Shown: positions 44,606 to 54,554 of the stretch, piece by piece
How the letters are laid out: each line of letters opens with the position of its first letter
How positions within the stretch are numbered: position 1 is the stretch's first letter
Source: Bedellia somnulentella
Taxonomy: Eukaryota; Arthropoda; Insecta; Lepidoptera; Bedelliidae
NCBI GenBank assembly: GCA_963576735.1
Contig: OY755170.1
Location: forward strand, 14,802,567-14,866,566
Direction of reading: 5' to 3'
DNA: 64,000 nt
Translations under genes and position numbers: made by a program
Notes under the pieces: generated by a model
What the model saw: only the letters and a program-made list of their open reading frames with translations
Told to the model about the DNA's origin: nothing
Databases searched by the model: none

Positions 44606-45377
44606 TGTCTACTGTTAACTTTTTGGCTATAACTAGGATGGAATGGCGAAGAATTTCAACTAATATTGTTTTTCAAGAAGCGTTCACGATGGCTCCAACT
44701 TGAACCCCATTTTCCTTCTATATTGCAACACAGTTTCCTCAACAGTTATTTATAATCTGTAGAGCGCGTTTGCTCTTTATCATTTTCACCACTGACCAGT
44801 TCACCTGGTGGTAAAGATAATATGATTTTGTATCATCTTTACCATAAGTGGTGAAAATGCTACTTAATTTTTGTTAGTGGTAAAGTTAACTCCAAATATT
44901 TGTAATTAAATTGAAGTTTTTATTTTTTACTTTAATGCATATGCATTGTCTGACCCCGACTAATCTCCACTCTATAGTGTTCACTGAGGAACAAATTAAA
45001 TAATTGCAGCCATTCGGTTTTTTTTGGAACGAAAGAAAGAAAGAAAAATCATTTATTTGGTAAAAAAATAAAAAAACCAACAAAATAAAGTGACACAAGC
45101 TAGATTTTCATGCTACCAAAAAGGTCCTGCCTCAGCATAATGTACGACATGGAACCATATCGTACGCTGGTTTTCAGGCAACACCCTAGAAACTTAAAAA
45201 TTAAGACCTTAAATCTAATGTTAGTAACTATGAAGTTATATAAAGAAAAGGTTAGTGCGCGCAATTAGATACTGTTTAAAGTAGCTGTCGACAGTCACAA
45301 GAAATAAATAAGAGTATGGTAGAGTAAGATAGTATACCAAATGATAATAAACTAAGTAATACATATACTAATAGAAA
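44606..45377. other. No clear gene; nested hairpin and A-rich repeat end
   Basis: 44606-44660 may be the next upstream bit of the SCAND3-like hAT but is too short to prove. A nested inverted repeat occupies 44782-44858. From about 45030 on, GAAAGAAAGAAAGAAAAATC followed by A-runs looks like the tail of a minus-strand retroposon. Confidence 0.35.
44782..44858. repeat. Nested hairpin
   Basis: Outer arms ATTTTCACCACT (44782-44793) and AGTGGTGAAAAT (44847-44858); inner arms GGTAAAGAT (44810-44818) and ATCTTTACC (44835-44843). Arms are perfect; loops are 16 bp. Confidence 0.7.
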
Positions 45378-45850
45378 TTAAGTGAAACCAAAATACAATA
45401 CGGCTTCTGGTTGCTCTTCACTCCAAAGGCGGCAATTTTGCTTATTTACGTAGCCATTCAACCAGAAATGAGCCTCATCGCTGAACAAAATTTGTCGATA
45501 AAAAAGCGGAGTTTCTGCCAACTTTTCTGGGGCCCATTCACTGAAAATTCGACGTTGTGGCAGATCGTTCGGCTTCAGTTCTTGCAGGAGCTGTTTTTTA
45601 TACGGTTTTACACCAAGATCTTTGCGTAAAATTTTCCATGTGGTCGAATAACACAAACCCAATTGCTGCGAACGGCAATGAATCGACATTTCACGGTCTT
45701 TAGCAACACTCTCAGAAACAGACGCAATATTCTCTTCTGTACGCACTGTACGCATTCGTGTGGTTGGTTTAATGTCCAATAAAGTAAACTGAGTGCGAAA
45801 CTTGTGACCAATCGCATTAATTGTTTGCTTACTTGGTCGATTATGTAGAC
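45378..45850 (-). pseudogene. Tc1-like transposase, central part
   Basis: The frame continues directly from the N-terminal piece at 49548-49650 across the hAT duplication: HNRPSKQTINAIGHKFRTQF, then NIASVSESVAKDREMSIHCR, LGLCYSTTWKILRKDLGVKP (second helix-turn-helix) and QILFSDEAHFWLNGYVNKQN, which holds the first catalytic Asp (FSDEAHF). It ends at a stop soon after, in place of the normal continuation, so the second and third catalytic residues are absent. Confidence 0.75.
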
Positions 45851-46083
45851 CAAGGATGCGGATGCGGATGTTTAAGATATTATGTAAACAAAGTCTATTA
45901 GTGAAGAATTAAAGCAATGATAACGTAATTATAAAATTTTTTTTGTATTCAAACACAAACTACTTACTTTAATAAAAAAAATAAGTACTTCTTATTTTTA
46001 TGTTAAATAAAAAAGATGATTAGATAAAAAAATATGTTGAATAAAAAATGAAGGAGGTAATATTTTTTTTAAATTATTTTATA

Positions 46084-48099
46084 TTAATAATTAAAATTAA
46101 AAATGGGCGCATTATATTTTATAAAAAGTAGTACTGCCGCATTTTCTGAATCGAGTCTATTACGCAGAGGTTCGTAAATTAAACCCGCGCTACTAAAAAG
46201 TTGTTCGCTAGGAACACTGCCCGGTGGAGCAGATAAAAATCTTCGTACTATCGGCGATAATACTTTAAATTCCTCTCGATGTACACTCCACCAGTTTAAA
46301 GGATTTTCATCCACATTTATTCTCTTTTGAGTTCTGTAAGAAAGTAACTCCTTTTTCAGTAGCTTCAATGCTGGAAGCATTTTCTGGCTCATTTTCACTC
46401 TTGTCTTCACTCGACGAATCCAACATCATAGCCAGTTCCTTTCTGAAGCATGGTTTTTTGTTGAAACCTGAAGTCCCTGGTCCTAGTTCTTCCGTGTCAT
46501 TTTCCGTGCAATCAGATATTTTAATTATTTTAGCCCTTTTGGTATTGGTATTAAGAGATTCATAAATGTCATTCTCAGTATTTAACTTTTTTAAAATGAC
46601 ATTTTTAATCTTTTCTTCAGTCACCGGAGTGAAAAATTTGTGTTTATAGCGAGGATCAAAGTAGGTGGCGATGGTATATAAATTGTTTTTTCCCAAACTG
46701 GAAAACTTTGTTGAAAGTTCGTTTTTCAAAGTCGTAACAGCCTGACGAATCGGATCAAACTCTTGTGATCTTGTTAAATAGTCTGTTCAATAATTAGCTC
46801 TGCCACCAACAATGTTCATGTAGAACATTGTAATTAAAATAAGTGTGATTTACATACTGGTGAGTTGCTCCGTCCTTTGTTCTTCCAAGTGGTGTTATTC
46901 TTCAATATTTTGTTGAGATCTGAATGCATTCAGTCTTGGATCAACATACGATTCCCTGGCCAAGGGATATCGTTTATAGAGAATCTTTCTTTGCTTCCTT
47001 TCGTATTCTACGAATATCTTCGACAGCTGATGTCGGGTTCAAAGTTCACCGCTCTCAACGCACATCAAAGGTTTTTGTTTCAAGTGCGATAACATTGCTA
47101 TATTCCACAATTTCACCGAATCACAATATAAACAATCAAATATATTCACTGCCCCTTCCTATTATTATTACAATACTCAAATTTTATACAAAATTAATTA
47201 CAATTTTACAATACAAAAACCGCCATCAAAATCACAGGTCAAGTCAAGAGCAGTGTTGCCAACAAGTCAAGACCTTATCAATCACTCAATATAGAATATG
47301 CTAAAGCCGCGCGTACACTAAAACTAGCACTTAATAATCTGGCGTGAACATAGTCATCAACTTTTTTTTCAAGCATTTGTATTATCGGTATCACAGATGA
47401 AATAAGAGCACAAGAACTGCTCAGTTCCCGCGTTGCTTCTTCAAAAGGTCCCAGTAATTGAATAAAACTTTCAATTATTTTCCATTCTTCTGGTAGAATA
47501 GGGTCAATTTCACAATCATTCGCGTAAAGACTCAGAGCATCCTTTACCTTTGAAAAACGCTCAAACATGTAGAATGTACTGTTCCATCGCTTTACACAAT
47601 CTTGAAACACTTTCAGGTGCGGTTGATTCAGTCTGTCCTGAATTGATTGCAGTTGTTTCTGGACAATGGTAGAGTGAATGAAATGGGTTGAAATTTTCTT
47701 ACATTTTTGTTTTAGTATTTTTATGTTTTCTTGGGATCCTAAACAACTACGGATAGCTAGTTGTATCTTGTGAACAGTACAGTCTTTGTCATTTAATGCT
47801 GCTAATCGCCCAGCTCGTTTCATATTTGACCCTTCATCTCTGATTAGGCAATGCAGTTGTTCTTTTTTGATATTCCATTCAGAAAGTATGGTAATGAATT
47901 TTTCAGCAATGATGTCACCAGTGTGACGGCCGTCAAATGTCTCACATTTCAATATTATCGATGATCTATCAAAGTATTCTGCAATTCCATGGCAAGTCAG
48001 GCTAAGCAAAGAAGCATTTGAACTTGGATCCGACCAAATGTCAGACGTAAACGACATGTAATCAAAATTTTCGATTAATTCTTTAACTTTTTGAGCCAC
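46084..48099 (-). pseudogene. hAT-C transposase pseudogene
   Basis: From 48099: MAQKVKELIENFDYMSFTSD (first catalytic block, usually D.WTS), ..LHCLIRDEGSNMKRAG with Arg where the second catalytic Asp usually stands (TDnGsNm), CVKRWNSTFYMFERFSKV and LLGPFEEATRELS. About 46770-47290 is unrelated sequence that breaks the frame. 46729-46307 and 46410-46084 complete it: YFDPRYKHKFF, then WWSVHREEFKVLSPIVRRFL and PGSVPSEQLFSSAG, the dimerisation domain. At least one frameshift plus the insertion make it inactive. Confidence 0.75.
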
Positions 48100-48499
48100 T
48101 TTGCTATATAATTCCTTGCATACAAAATCTGTAAAAAATTGCGTCCCCTAAAATCATATCTTGGTGCTATTTCTTTCAATCTACGAAAACCCAGCCCTTC
48201 AACAAAATTAAATGGTAAATTTTGAAGTGCAATCATTTCTCCAATGAGATTATAAATTTTTCGAGAATTTAAATTATTGACGTCCCACTTCTTTTCTTTT
48301 CGAAATACTTCTTCTAATGAAAGTTGTTTTTTTGCTTCTTACAGAGGAGTGGTAACTTTATCTAAACAATAAAAATACATATGAATAAAAAATGTAACAT
48401 ATAAACAATTTATTATATTAAACTAGCGACCCACCCCAATTGAAAACTGCATCAAAATCTGTTGCATAGTTTTAAAGATCTAAGCACTATAGGGACAGA

Positions 48500-48695
48500 C
48501 ATCCCAAGAAAAATATCTCAGCACAAAAAATCCCAAAAAAAAACCCCAATAAAACTATCTCCGACAAAAAATATCTCAAGAAAATATATCTCCGGCAAAT
48601 AATATCTCCATGAAAAAATATCTCAGAAAAGAAAATCTCAATAAAAAATATCTCTGCAGAAAAAAACACAATACAAAAATATCTCAAAAAAGAAC
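48500..48695. repeat. Minisatellite with ATATCTC core
   Basis: About ten imperfect units of 15-20 bp containing AAAATATCTC(A/C) alternate with A-runs. It lies in the 5' region of hAT-C, between the BED finger and the catalytic domain. Confidence 0.65.
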
Positions 48696-48849
48696 ATTTG
48701 ACAAATGAATGTAAAAAAAACATTAATACAAACATTAATAAAATAATAATTTATCAAAATCTGCCACTGGTGATTTTACCTTACCTACTAACCTAACAAT
48801 GCCTCAAGTAAATATTAATTAAATAAAACTATAAATGACGATACTTCTA

Positions 48850-49035
48850 ATGTTCTCAATTGTAGAAAATTCTTCTGAGTGCATCGACTTAAGATGATTT
48901 TTCAAAGACGACGTGGTTCGGCCCTTGCGAAAGTAACTTTTGTTGCATATTTTGCAAGTAGCTATATCCTGGTCTTCTTTATTAGGTTCAAAATAATCCC
49001 ATACATTACTTTTGGTCGGTGGCGAAATTGTTAAA
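48850..49035 (-). pseudogene. BED-type zinc finger of hAT-C
   Basis: On the minus strand: SNVWDYFEPNKEDQDIATCK, then ICNKSYFRKGRTTSSLKNHL and KSMHSEEF. This is a BED finger with an aromatic start, C-x2-C and H-x4-H, the DNA-binding module of this hAT group. It ends in a stop soon after and is separated from the catalytic part by about 750 bp, perhaps by an intron. Confidence 0.75.
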
Positions 49036-49547
49036 TTACTAATTGATAAAATATCAATAACGAGAATTACCCTGGAAAAATTACGAATTCTGTCATAAAA
49101 CGATAATTTTCCTACAATGAAATGTGTAACCGGTGTAATATAATAAATTTACCTTGCGATCTTATGGATATTAGTCTAAGGAATATAAAGTTTTCTTGTA
49201 AACTCTTCTTCTTCATTTTAACTTCACAGCGCAAACAAACACGTAATAGTATTCACTCATTAGCAAAAAACAAATGATGCTCTAGCTACTCGTAAAACAA
49301 ACAAACGTGTCGAATCTTGGTACCAATTTCTTCGCTCCCATTGGACATTGTCACGTGCGACCGGCACGCGTCAATCACCGGCCCCGCCCAATTTCTTTCT
49401 TGTCGTTACTTGTATAATATTCGCATCCGCATGAACATTCGCATTGATTAATGTGGATGCGGATGCAGATGCAGATGTCAAAATCAATGCGAATGTACCG
49501 CATTTGCGGATGCGGATGCGAATGTTCGCAACATCCCTGATGTAGAC

Positions 49548-49650
49548 CATAAGTCGGGCGTAAAGCGCGAAACACATTTCGAACCGAACACTGATTTTGG
49601 TGATAAAATTCAATGATTTGCAAGCGTTGCTCGTTAGTAAGTCTGTTCAT
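49548..49650 (-). pseudogene. Tc1-like transposase, N-terminal piece
   Basis: MNRLTNEQRLQIIEFYHQNQ then CSVRNVFRALRPTYGLH: the first helix-turn-helix of a Tc1/mariner-superfamily transposase common in insects. The frame stays open into the hAT-C duplication and resumes at 45850. Confidence 0.75.
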
Positions 49651-49768
49651 GATGAACTGTCAAAGCATACTGAGCATCTTTCTCTTTGACACCATGTCTG
49701 AAATCCCGCGTGATCTGTCAAATACTAATGCATGAAAATCCTAACCTCAAAAAAATCACCCATTAGAA

Positions 49769-50330
49769 GCAATTTTTGACTACCTCAACAACATGATTTT
49801 CAAAGTGCAGTTCACTGTCAAATATAATATTTGACAGTGAACTGCACTTTATATATATACCTAAATAACGGTATAAACTACGGTATATACCTAAATACGG
49901 TATAAACCTAAATAACGTGCTCTGTCCACTCCCTCTAAGTCCACATTATTAATTTTTATCACTGGGCTTTTAGACAATACTCTGTTTCGTTGCAATTTGC
50001 TGCCAATTACAAGATATTTGGATTTAAATGGATTTAAAGTAAGACAGTTTTTTGTACATCAGTTATTAATATTGTCCAGATCTATATTCATATCAACTAC
50101 TGATTTCTCGATTTCGTTGATGGGTACATGTTTATAAATTTCCAAGTCGTCAGCAAAAAGGTGGTACTTACAATGTAAAATGTAAGTAATTTTGATGTAA
50201 GTTTTGGGTTTGCAAACCAAATACCAAATGTTAAAATACAGTTGCAGTTGTTAGATAAGTGGATGGACTGATGTGTTATGCATTTTTTTGTAGAAAAAAT
50301 GGTATTTGCAGTGTTATTCTAAGTTGACAA
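49769..50330 (-). pseudogene. LINE RT fragment and perfect palindrome
   Basis: Between about 50225 and 49910 the minus strand reads (F)ADDLEIYKHVPINEI, LDNI, CTKNCLTLNPFKSKYLVIGS and KSPVIKINNVDLEGVD, the YADD box and thumb-side text of a CR1/Jockey-type reverse transcriptase, with a frameshift. 49802-49850 is a separate perfect palindrome. Confidence 0.55.
49802..49850. repeat. Perfect 49-bp palindrome
   Basis: 24-bp arms (AAAGTGCAGTTCACTGTCAA + ATAT and its exact reverse complement) around a single central A. No mismatch. Confidence 0.9.
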
Positions 50331-50334
50331 AACG

Positions 50335-50760
50335 CAGATTATTTTTTCTTTTTGTAATGATTTGTTTCATTATATGCGTGACGGGAGTTAGCTTGGCGTA
50401 TTGTGAATGTATTTTGTGACTACGCATTCATTGTGAAGCATACAAACTTATATACTAAACGGTGAGATGTTCATTTCTTATACTTTGTATAGGCCGTGTC
50501 GGGCCGTAAATAGTGAGATGTTTGTTTCTTATTCTTGGTATTTGAGGAATGTTGGGCCATGGTCTTAAAAAAATTGTCGATTTCTTAATAAATATAAAAT
50601 GGCGTCATCGCTGTCGGCTCCTCAGTGCACTGAACTGCGGTGAAGTAGTGCCACCAGCTGCATGGTTTTTCTGGATTCTGGCTAGGTCTCGTCTCCCCCT
50701 GTGTTCCACACGAACGATACGCAATGCAGCTAACTTATTATAATATCTCATTTTTATAAG
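50335..50760. repeat. L module, copy 1
   Basis: Shares with 54825-55260 the words GAATCTGTGTTGTGAC-like, AAACTTATATACTAAACGGT, TTCTTAATAAATATAAA, TCAGTGCACTGAAC and GGCTAGGTCTCGTCTC. It may be an LTR with its leader, because a TGGCGAC-like site follows the AATAAATATAAA, but no confirmed partner structure is seen. Confidence 0.5.
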
Positions 50761-50923
50761 AAATAAGTATAATTTTGTCTACTAGCTAAGCTTTAGCTAC
50801 TAGCTAACTACTAGATTGGATGTCTTATACATTTGTATGTAGACCAAAGATATATGCATCTTTTACCTAAAATAATGTTTTTATTCACCTGCTTCAGATT
50901 GAGCCATCGGTGTAAATTATTAC

Positions 50924-51634
50924 TAGACATCGGGCTATATGCACTAACAAAGTGCCAAACATGCACGCAAATATGCATTAAAAAGGCCGAAATATGCATC
51001 TAAAACTGTTGATTTGTCCAAAATATGCACATTAAAAAGTATTCTTTTTTTTACATATTTTAATTAAAACGGGTTTAAAACCAGTGAAAAGTATCCTTAA
51101 AATTATGCATACTTTTTATGACTGTATACAATTAAGTATTTATCCAAATTTTCGGGCGCAAATTTGTGACGTTTGTCACTCAGTATCAATTTGTATGCTG
51201 AAAACGATCTTTCTACATCAACTGACGTCACTGGAAAATAATTAAAATTTGGTGCCATTTCTGGAGATACCTGTTTAGGCAAAGTATGACCTGTGCCGTT
51301 GATGTAGTCATTAATATTCTTTAAGTCCTCAATTCTCGGATTTGTGCATAATAACCTCTAGCTTTTTGCGAATCTTGTCCGATATTGAGCTAGGACGGGC
51401 GTTGGCGAGTTCGGAATTGTGCAACAGATGAAAATGTGTTAGAGTTGGGGGAAATATTCTGTCTAAAGTTATCTACGGTCCGTTTTTTCATTCGTTTACT
51501 CCAGTCAGCCGCTGGGCTCGTGTTCTAAACGTGTCGTATATATGCATAACTGGGACAAAAAGATTGAAATATGCACTAACGCTGTATTTATTGAGTTATT
51601 TGTAAATATGCAAATGCATAAAATCCGATGTCTA
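50924..51634 (-). mobile_element. hAT-D, short, with 8-bp TSD
   Basis: Ends TAGACATCGGGCTATATGCA and (other strand) TAGACATCGGATTTTATGCA. Flanks ATTATTAC (50916-50923) and ATTATCAC (51635-51642) differ at one base. ATGCA/TGCAT words crowd both subterminal zones. A transposase C-terminus survives inside at about 51103-51345. Confidence 0.75.
51103..51345 (-). pseudogene. hAT-D transposase, dimerisation domain only
   Basis: Reads NPRIEDLKNINDYINGTGHT, FNYFPVTSVDVERSFSAYKL and ILSDKRHKFAPENLDKYLIV, stop at 51103-51105. This is the 'p.tS...ERsFS..k.il...R..f..eNl' motif of hAT C-termini. The rest of the transposase is deleted. Confidence 0.75.
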
Positions 51635-51642
51635 ATTATCAC

Positions 51643-51959
51643 GTAGTTAAACAAAAAAAAAATATTTTAGAGATTTGTGTGTTTTTATCTGTAACACAAT
51701 GTGTTATTATCTTGTAAGGATGGCGGAGGTATTAATGAAACAAAAGCTCCATTAAGACTAGTTTATTTTGGAGTAAACATTTATATTTAAAGATATGCTT
51801 CAGGTCAAAATTAATTTCACTTTGATTACACAATTGTAATACTTGCGTATTTATACAAAGAATCAAAATCTTCAAGCAATTTATTTACCAGCTTAATAAT
51901 ATCTTGCCCTAAATATTATTTCTTTATATCTTAAGTATTTTTTTTCAGACACACTTAAA
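51643..51959. other. AT-rich linker, no gene
   Basis: No signal seen. Confidence 0.35.
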
Positions 51960-52125
51960 TTTTTGGGCGATGCGGTTGGAGACCCATCACCAACAACCTT
52001 TATTTTTACTATCTTTTCCCCACTCAAATTTCCAAAAGTGGCTGAGGAATTTCTAATTCTTCAGCTCTGGCTACCCCTCGCTGGGATTTATAGCCGTGAG
52101 TATATGTATGTATGTATGTATGTAC
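51960..52125 (+). repeat. SINE-2, 5'-truncated
   Basis: Starts in the body (GGGCGATGCGGTTGGAGACC) and ends GCTACCCCTCGCTGGGATTT, AGCCGTGAG, (TATG)5. It is the cleanest 3' end of the family in the window. Confidence 0.75.
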
Positions 52126-52204
52126 ACTTAAATACTAAGAGTAAATATTTTTCGACTCTTTTATTTTTTTATTTTGTATGCTTTCTTGTCTCATTTTCAA
52201 TATA

Positions 52205-52973
52205 TAATAATTAATCTGGTCTGAATAATTCATAATATACCGATACTAACCATTTACCTTTAGTAACTTAATGTCTGGGAATTTTATTTTTTCTTTATTT
52301 TACGTTGATATTTTCACTTTATACGATATATTTATTATTCATTTTATATATTCTCTAATACCCTTTTCACTGATTATAGGATATTTCACCTCACTATATT
52401 TCACATCACACTGCGCCGTACGGACGTGGCACTTTTTATAAATCCGGAACAATAGGTACGCAGCGCCTTGCGCGGGAATTCTGGAAAGTGGAGTTTAGCT
52501 TCGTATAATATTAATTCTCTTGTACTAACAAAATACATTGTGTTAGTGGACCAAAACTTCTCAGTATTCTTGTTCTACGTTCTGGCGCAATAGTAATTCA
52601 TTGCAAGAGAGAGATGTGTTGGTTGTTTAGCCCATAGGACGTTATATTTTGCGTATCGTCGCGGTATTAGGCTGTCCCTGTACTATTCTCACCCCGTGCT
52701 CTCACTTTTAATTTAATACCTCCCGTTCTTACCTCGTCAAAGACTCTTGAAAAGGGTCATCAATTCTTCTAAGGGTGTAGACACCAAGTTCAATCTGATG
52801 TTGGCTTGCTTTGCCGCGGTCACCCAGCCCTGAATTGCGATATCTCTCATGCCCATTCCTATCGTTTTCCTCAACCAGGAAGGTGCAAACTAATAATTTC
52901 GTCCAATAAACGTATACGAAAATCTAAATGATCATGCGGTTTGTTAGTGCATGATAAAAACAGTATTCGAGTA
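52205..52973. repeat. S module, copy 1 of a long direct repeat
   Basis: Matches 63067-63782 along nearly its whole length, with scattered substitutions and a deletion in copy 2 near 52610. On the minus strand 52910-52730 holds an open segment APSWLRKTIGMGMRDIAIQG, WVTAAKQANIRLN, ending in a stop, conserved in both copies. I do not recognise this protein. Copy 1 is interrupted by the mariner at 52976. Confidence 0.75.
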
Positions 52974-52975
52974 TA

Positions 52976-54266
52976 CGAGGGCTGCTATTTATGTATCCGG
53001 AATAAAAAAAAGAAACAAACATATATCAATTAATATGGTTTTATTGCTTCTCAAAATATTCGCCGCTCAGATCTATACACTTTTGCATGCGTTGAAACCA
53101 ATTTTCATAGCACTTTTTCCACTCAGACTGAGGTATCTCCAAAACGTGCATTTTGAACGCATCGACTGCCTCTTCGCGGCTCGAAAAACGTTGACCACGT
53201 AATTTTTTCTTCACATTTGGAAATAAATAAAAATCATTGGGTGCCAAATCAGGGCTGTACGGCGGATGACCTGTCAATTCGATCTTTTGAGCTTCTAAAA
53301 ACTGAGTTGTGACGGCCGACCTGTGACAGCTAGCATTGTCGTGATGCAGAATGATTCTACGTTGTCGGTTAGTCTTTCTTATTTGTTCAAAGACTTCCGG
53401 CAAACAAATGGTCGTATACCACTCCGAATTAACAGTTTTACGATTCTCTAAAGGCACTGTAGCTACATGGCCATTTATACCAAAAAAACAAGCGACCATT
53501 TGCTTCAATGTGCTTTTTGCACGAATAACTTTTGTTGGGTTCGGCTCATCTTGGAACACCCACACCGTGGACTGCTGCTTAGTTTCGGGGTCGTAAGCGT
53601 AGATCCAAGATTCGTCACCTGTGTAGATATTATAAACAGCTTTTGACGCACCACGGTTGTATTTTTTTAACATTTCTTTGCACCAATCGACACGAGCCTG
53701 TTTTTGATCAATACTCAAGTTGTGCGGAATCCAACGGGAGCAAATTTTTTTTACAGCTAAATGTTCATGAAGTATCTTATGTATGCTCGTCATACTAATG
53801 CCCAGAGATGCCTCTATCTCACGATATGTAACATGACGATCTTGAGTTATTAGTTCCCGGACAGCATCGATGTTTTGAGGTACAACGACCGTTTTAGGGC
53901 GACCTTCTTTAATTTCATCAGTAAGCTTAGATCGTCCACGATTAAACTCGCTAAACCAGTGATACACAGTGGTCTTTGAGGGTGCTTCATCCCCAAAAGT
54001 TGAAGTAAGCTGATCGATGCACTGTTTTTGAGTTAGACCACGCCGAAAATCGTAAAAAATCATGGCACGAAAATGTTCACGAGTTAAATCCATGGTGGTG
54101 AAGACACGCAATTTTCAAAATGACGCTACGATGTGAAAACAATTGACAGTCACATAAAAATAAATGTATTCTAAAGCTAAAGAGTTCTATTTTTAAATGA
54201 TGTAATTACTTTTTAAATTATTGTTCTGTAAGTGGCCAGTTCCGGATACATAAATAGCAGCCCTCG
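52976..54266 (-). mobile_element. Mariner element, apparently intact
   Basis: 1291 bp flanked by TA (52974-52975 and 54267-54268). The first ~27 bp (CGAGGGCTGCTATTTATG..TATCCGGAA) and last ~27 bp are perfect inverted repeats. One ORF occupies most of the element. It inserted into the S/T repeat block, since S and T are contiguous at 63.8 kb. Confidence 0.9.
53041..54093 (-). CDS. Mariner transposase (DD34D), intact ORF
   Basis: 350 codons from ATG (54091-54093) to a stop at 53041. The start was chosen because the six upstream codons begin at a TTG; the product then begins MDLTREHFRAMIF as usual for SETMAR-like mariners. Paired helix-turn-helix region about 5-115, WIPHNL motif at 121-126, catalytic Asp at 160 (TGDES), 252 (HHDNA) and 287 (PNDFYLFP), with 34 residues between the last two, and the C-terminal ..KKCYENWFQRMQKCIDLSGE. 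All motifs are present and no stop interrupts it, so it may still encode an active cut-and-paste transposase acting on the 27-29-bp ends. Confidence 0.9.
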   Translation of the reverse strand: MDLTREHFRAMIFYDFRRGLTQKQCIDQLTSTFGDEAPSKTTVYHWFSEFNRGRSKLTDEIKEGRPKTVVVPQNIDAVRELITQDRHVTYREIEASLGISMTSIHKILHEHLAVKKICSRWIPHNLSIDQKQARVDWCKEMLKKYNRGASKAVYNIYTGDESWIYAYDPETKQQSTVWVFQDEPNPTKVIRAKSTLKQMVACFFGINGHVATVPLENRKTVNSEWYTTICLPEVFEQIRKTNRQRRIILHHDNASCHRSAVTTQFLEAQKIELTGHPPYSPDLAPNDFYLFPNVKKKLRGQRFSSREEAVDAFKMHVLEIPQSEWKKCYENWFQRMQKCIDLSGEYFEKQ

Positions 54267-54550
54267 TACGAAGCCATATTCATCCAAAAGGTAAACAAGC
54301 GCACCGTCTATATTAATCTGTTCCGACTATCAATTTAATTCTCAATTCAATTTAACTGTCTTCCCAGTAGGACAAAAAAAATCGTAAGGCGTCAAGTACA
54401 TTTCCACAGCCTCAGTACGTATTTTACAACTAAAGAGCTTCTCGACCCCTTGAAAAACACTTGAGGACTATTCAAAGGGAAAGTAAGATTTAGACTCGCG
54501 ATCAACAGTATTCCTTCTTCTACCGGGAGTTGTTCCCAAACACTTTCTAA
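54267..54550. repeat. T module, copy 1
   Basis: Matches 63785-63930 (ATATTAATCTGTTCCGA.., CTTCCCAGTAGGACAA, CACAGCCTCAGTACGTA, GGGCTTCTCGACC-like words), extending the S repeat on the far side of the mariner. Confidence 0.6.
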
Positions 54551-54554
54551 GCTG

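Larger units (their letters stand above)
45851..49539 (-). mobile_element. hAT-C (BED-finger type) with 8-bp TSD
   Basis: Ends CAAGGATGCGG (left) and CAGGGATGTTGCG (right, other strand), flanked by ATGTAGAC at 45843-45850 and 49540-49547. Subterminal GGATGCGGATGCG words occur at both ends. Length 3689 bp. The transposase is in pieces (46084-48099 plus a BED finger at 48850-49035) and a minisatellite lies at 48500-48695. Confidence 0.85.
45378..49768 (-). mobile_element. Tc1-like transposon, 3'-truncated and split by a hAT
   Basis: The 5' inverted-repeat-like end is near 49768 (CTAATGGGTGATTTTTTTG on the minus strand), the start codon is at 49648-49650 and the coding region runs to 45378, interrupted by hAT-C at 45851-49539. 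The 3' part of the transposase (after ..SEEQPEAVLYFGF) and the far end are missing. Confidence 0.7.

Noticed and set aside
48500..48695. Repeat array resembling a CRISPR
   Set aside because: Units are imperfect, short, without unique spacers, in a eukaryotic transposon.
54094..54111. Six-codon N-terminal extension of the mariner ORF
   Set aside because: It begins at TTG; the family starts at the ATG six codons later (MDLTREHFRA).
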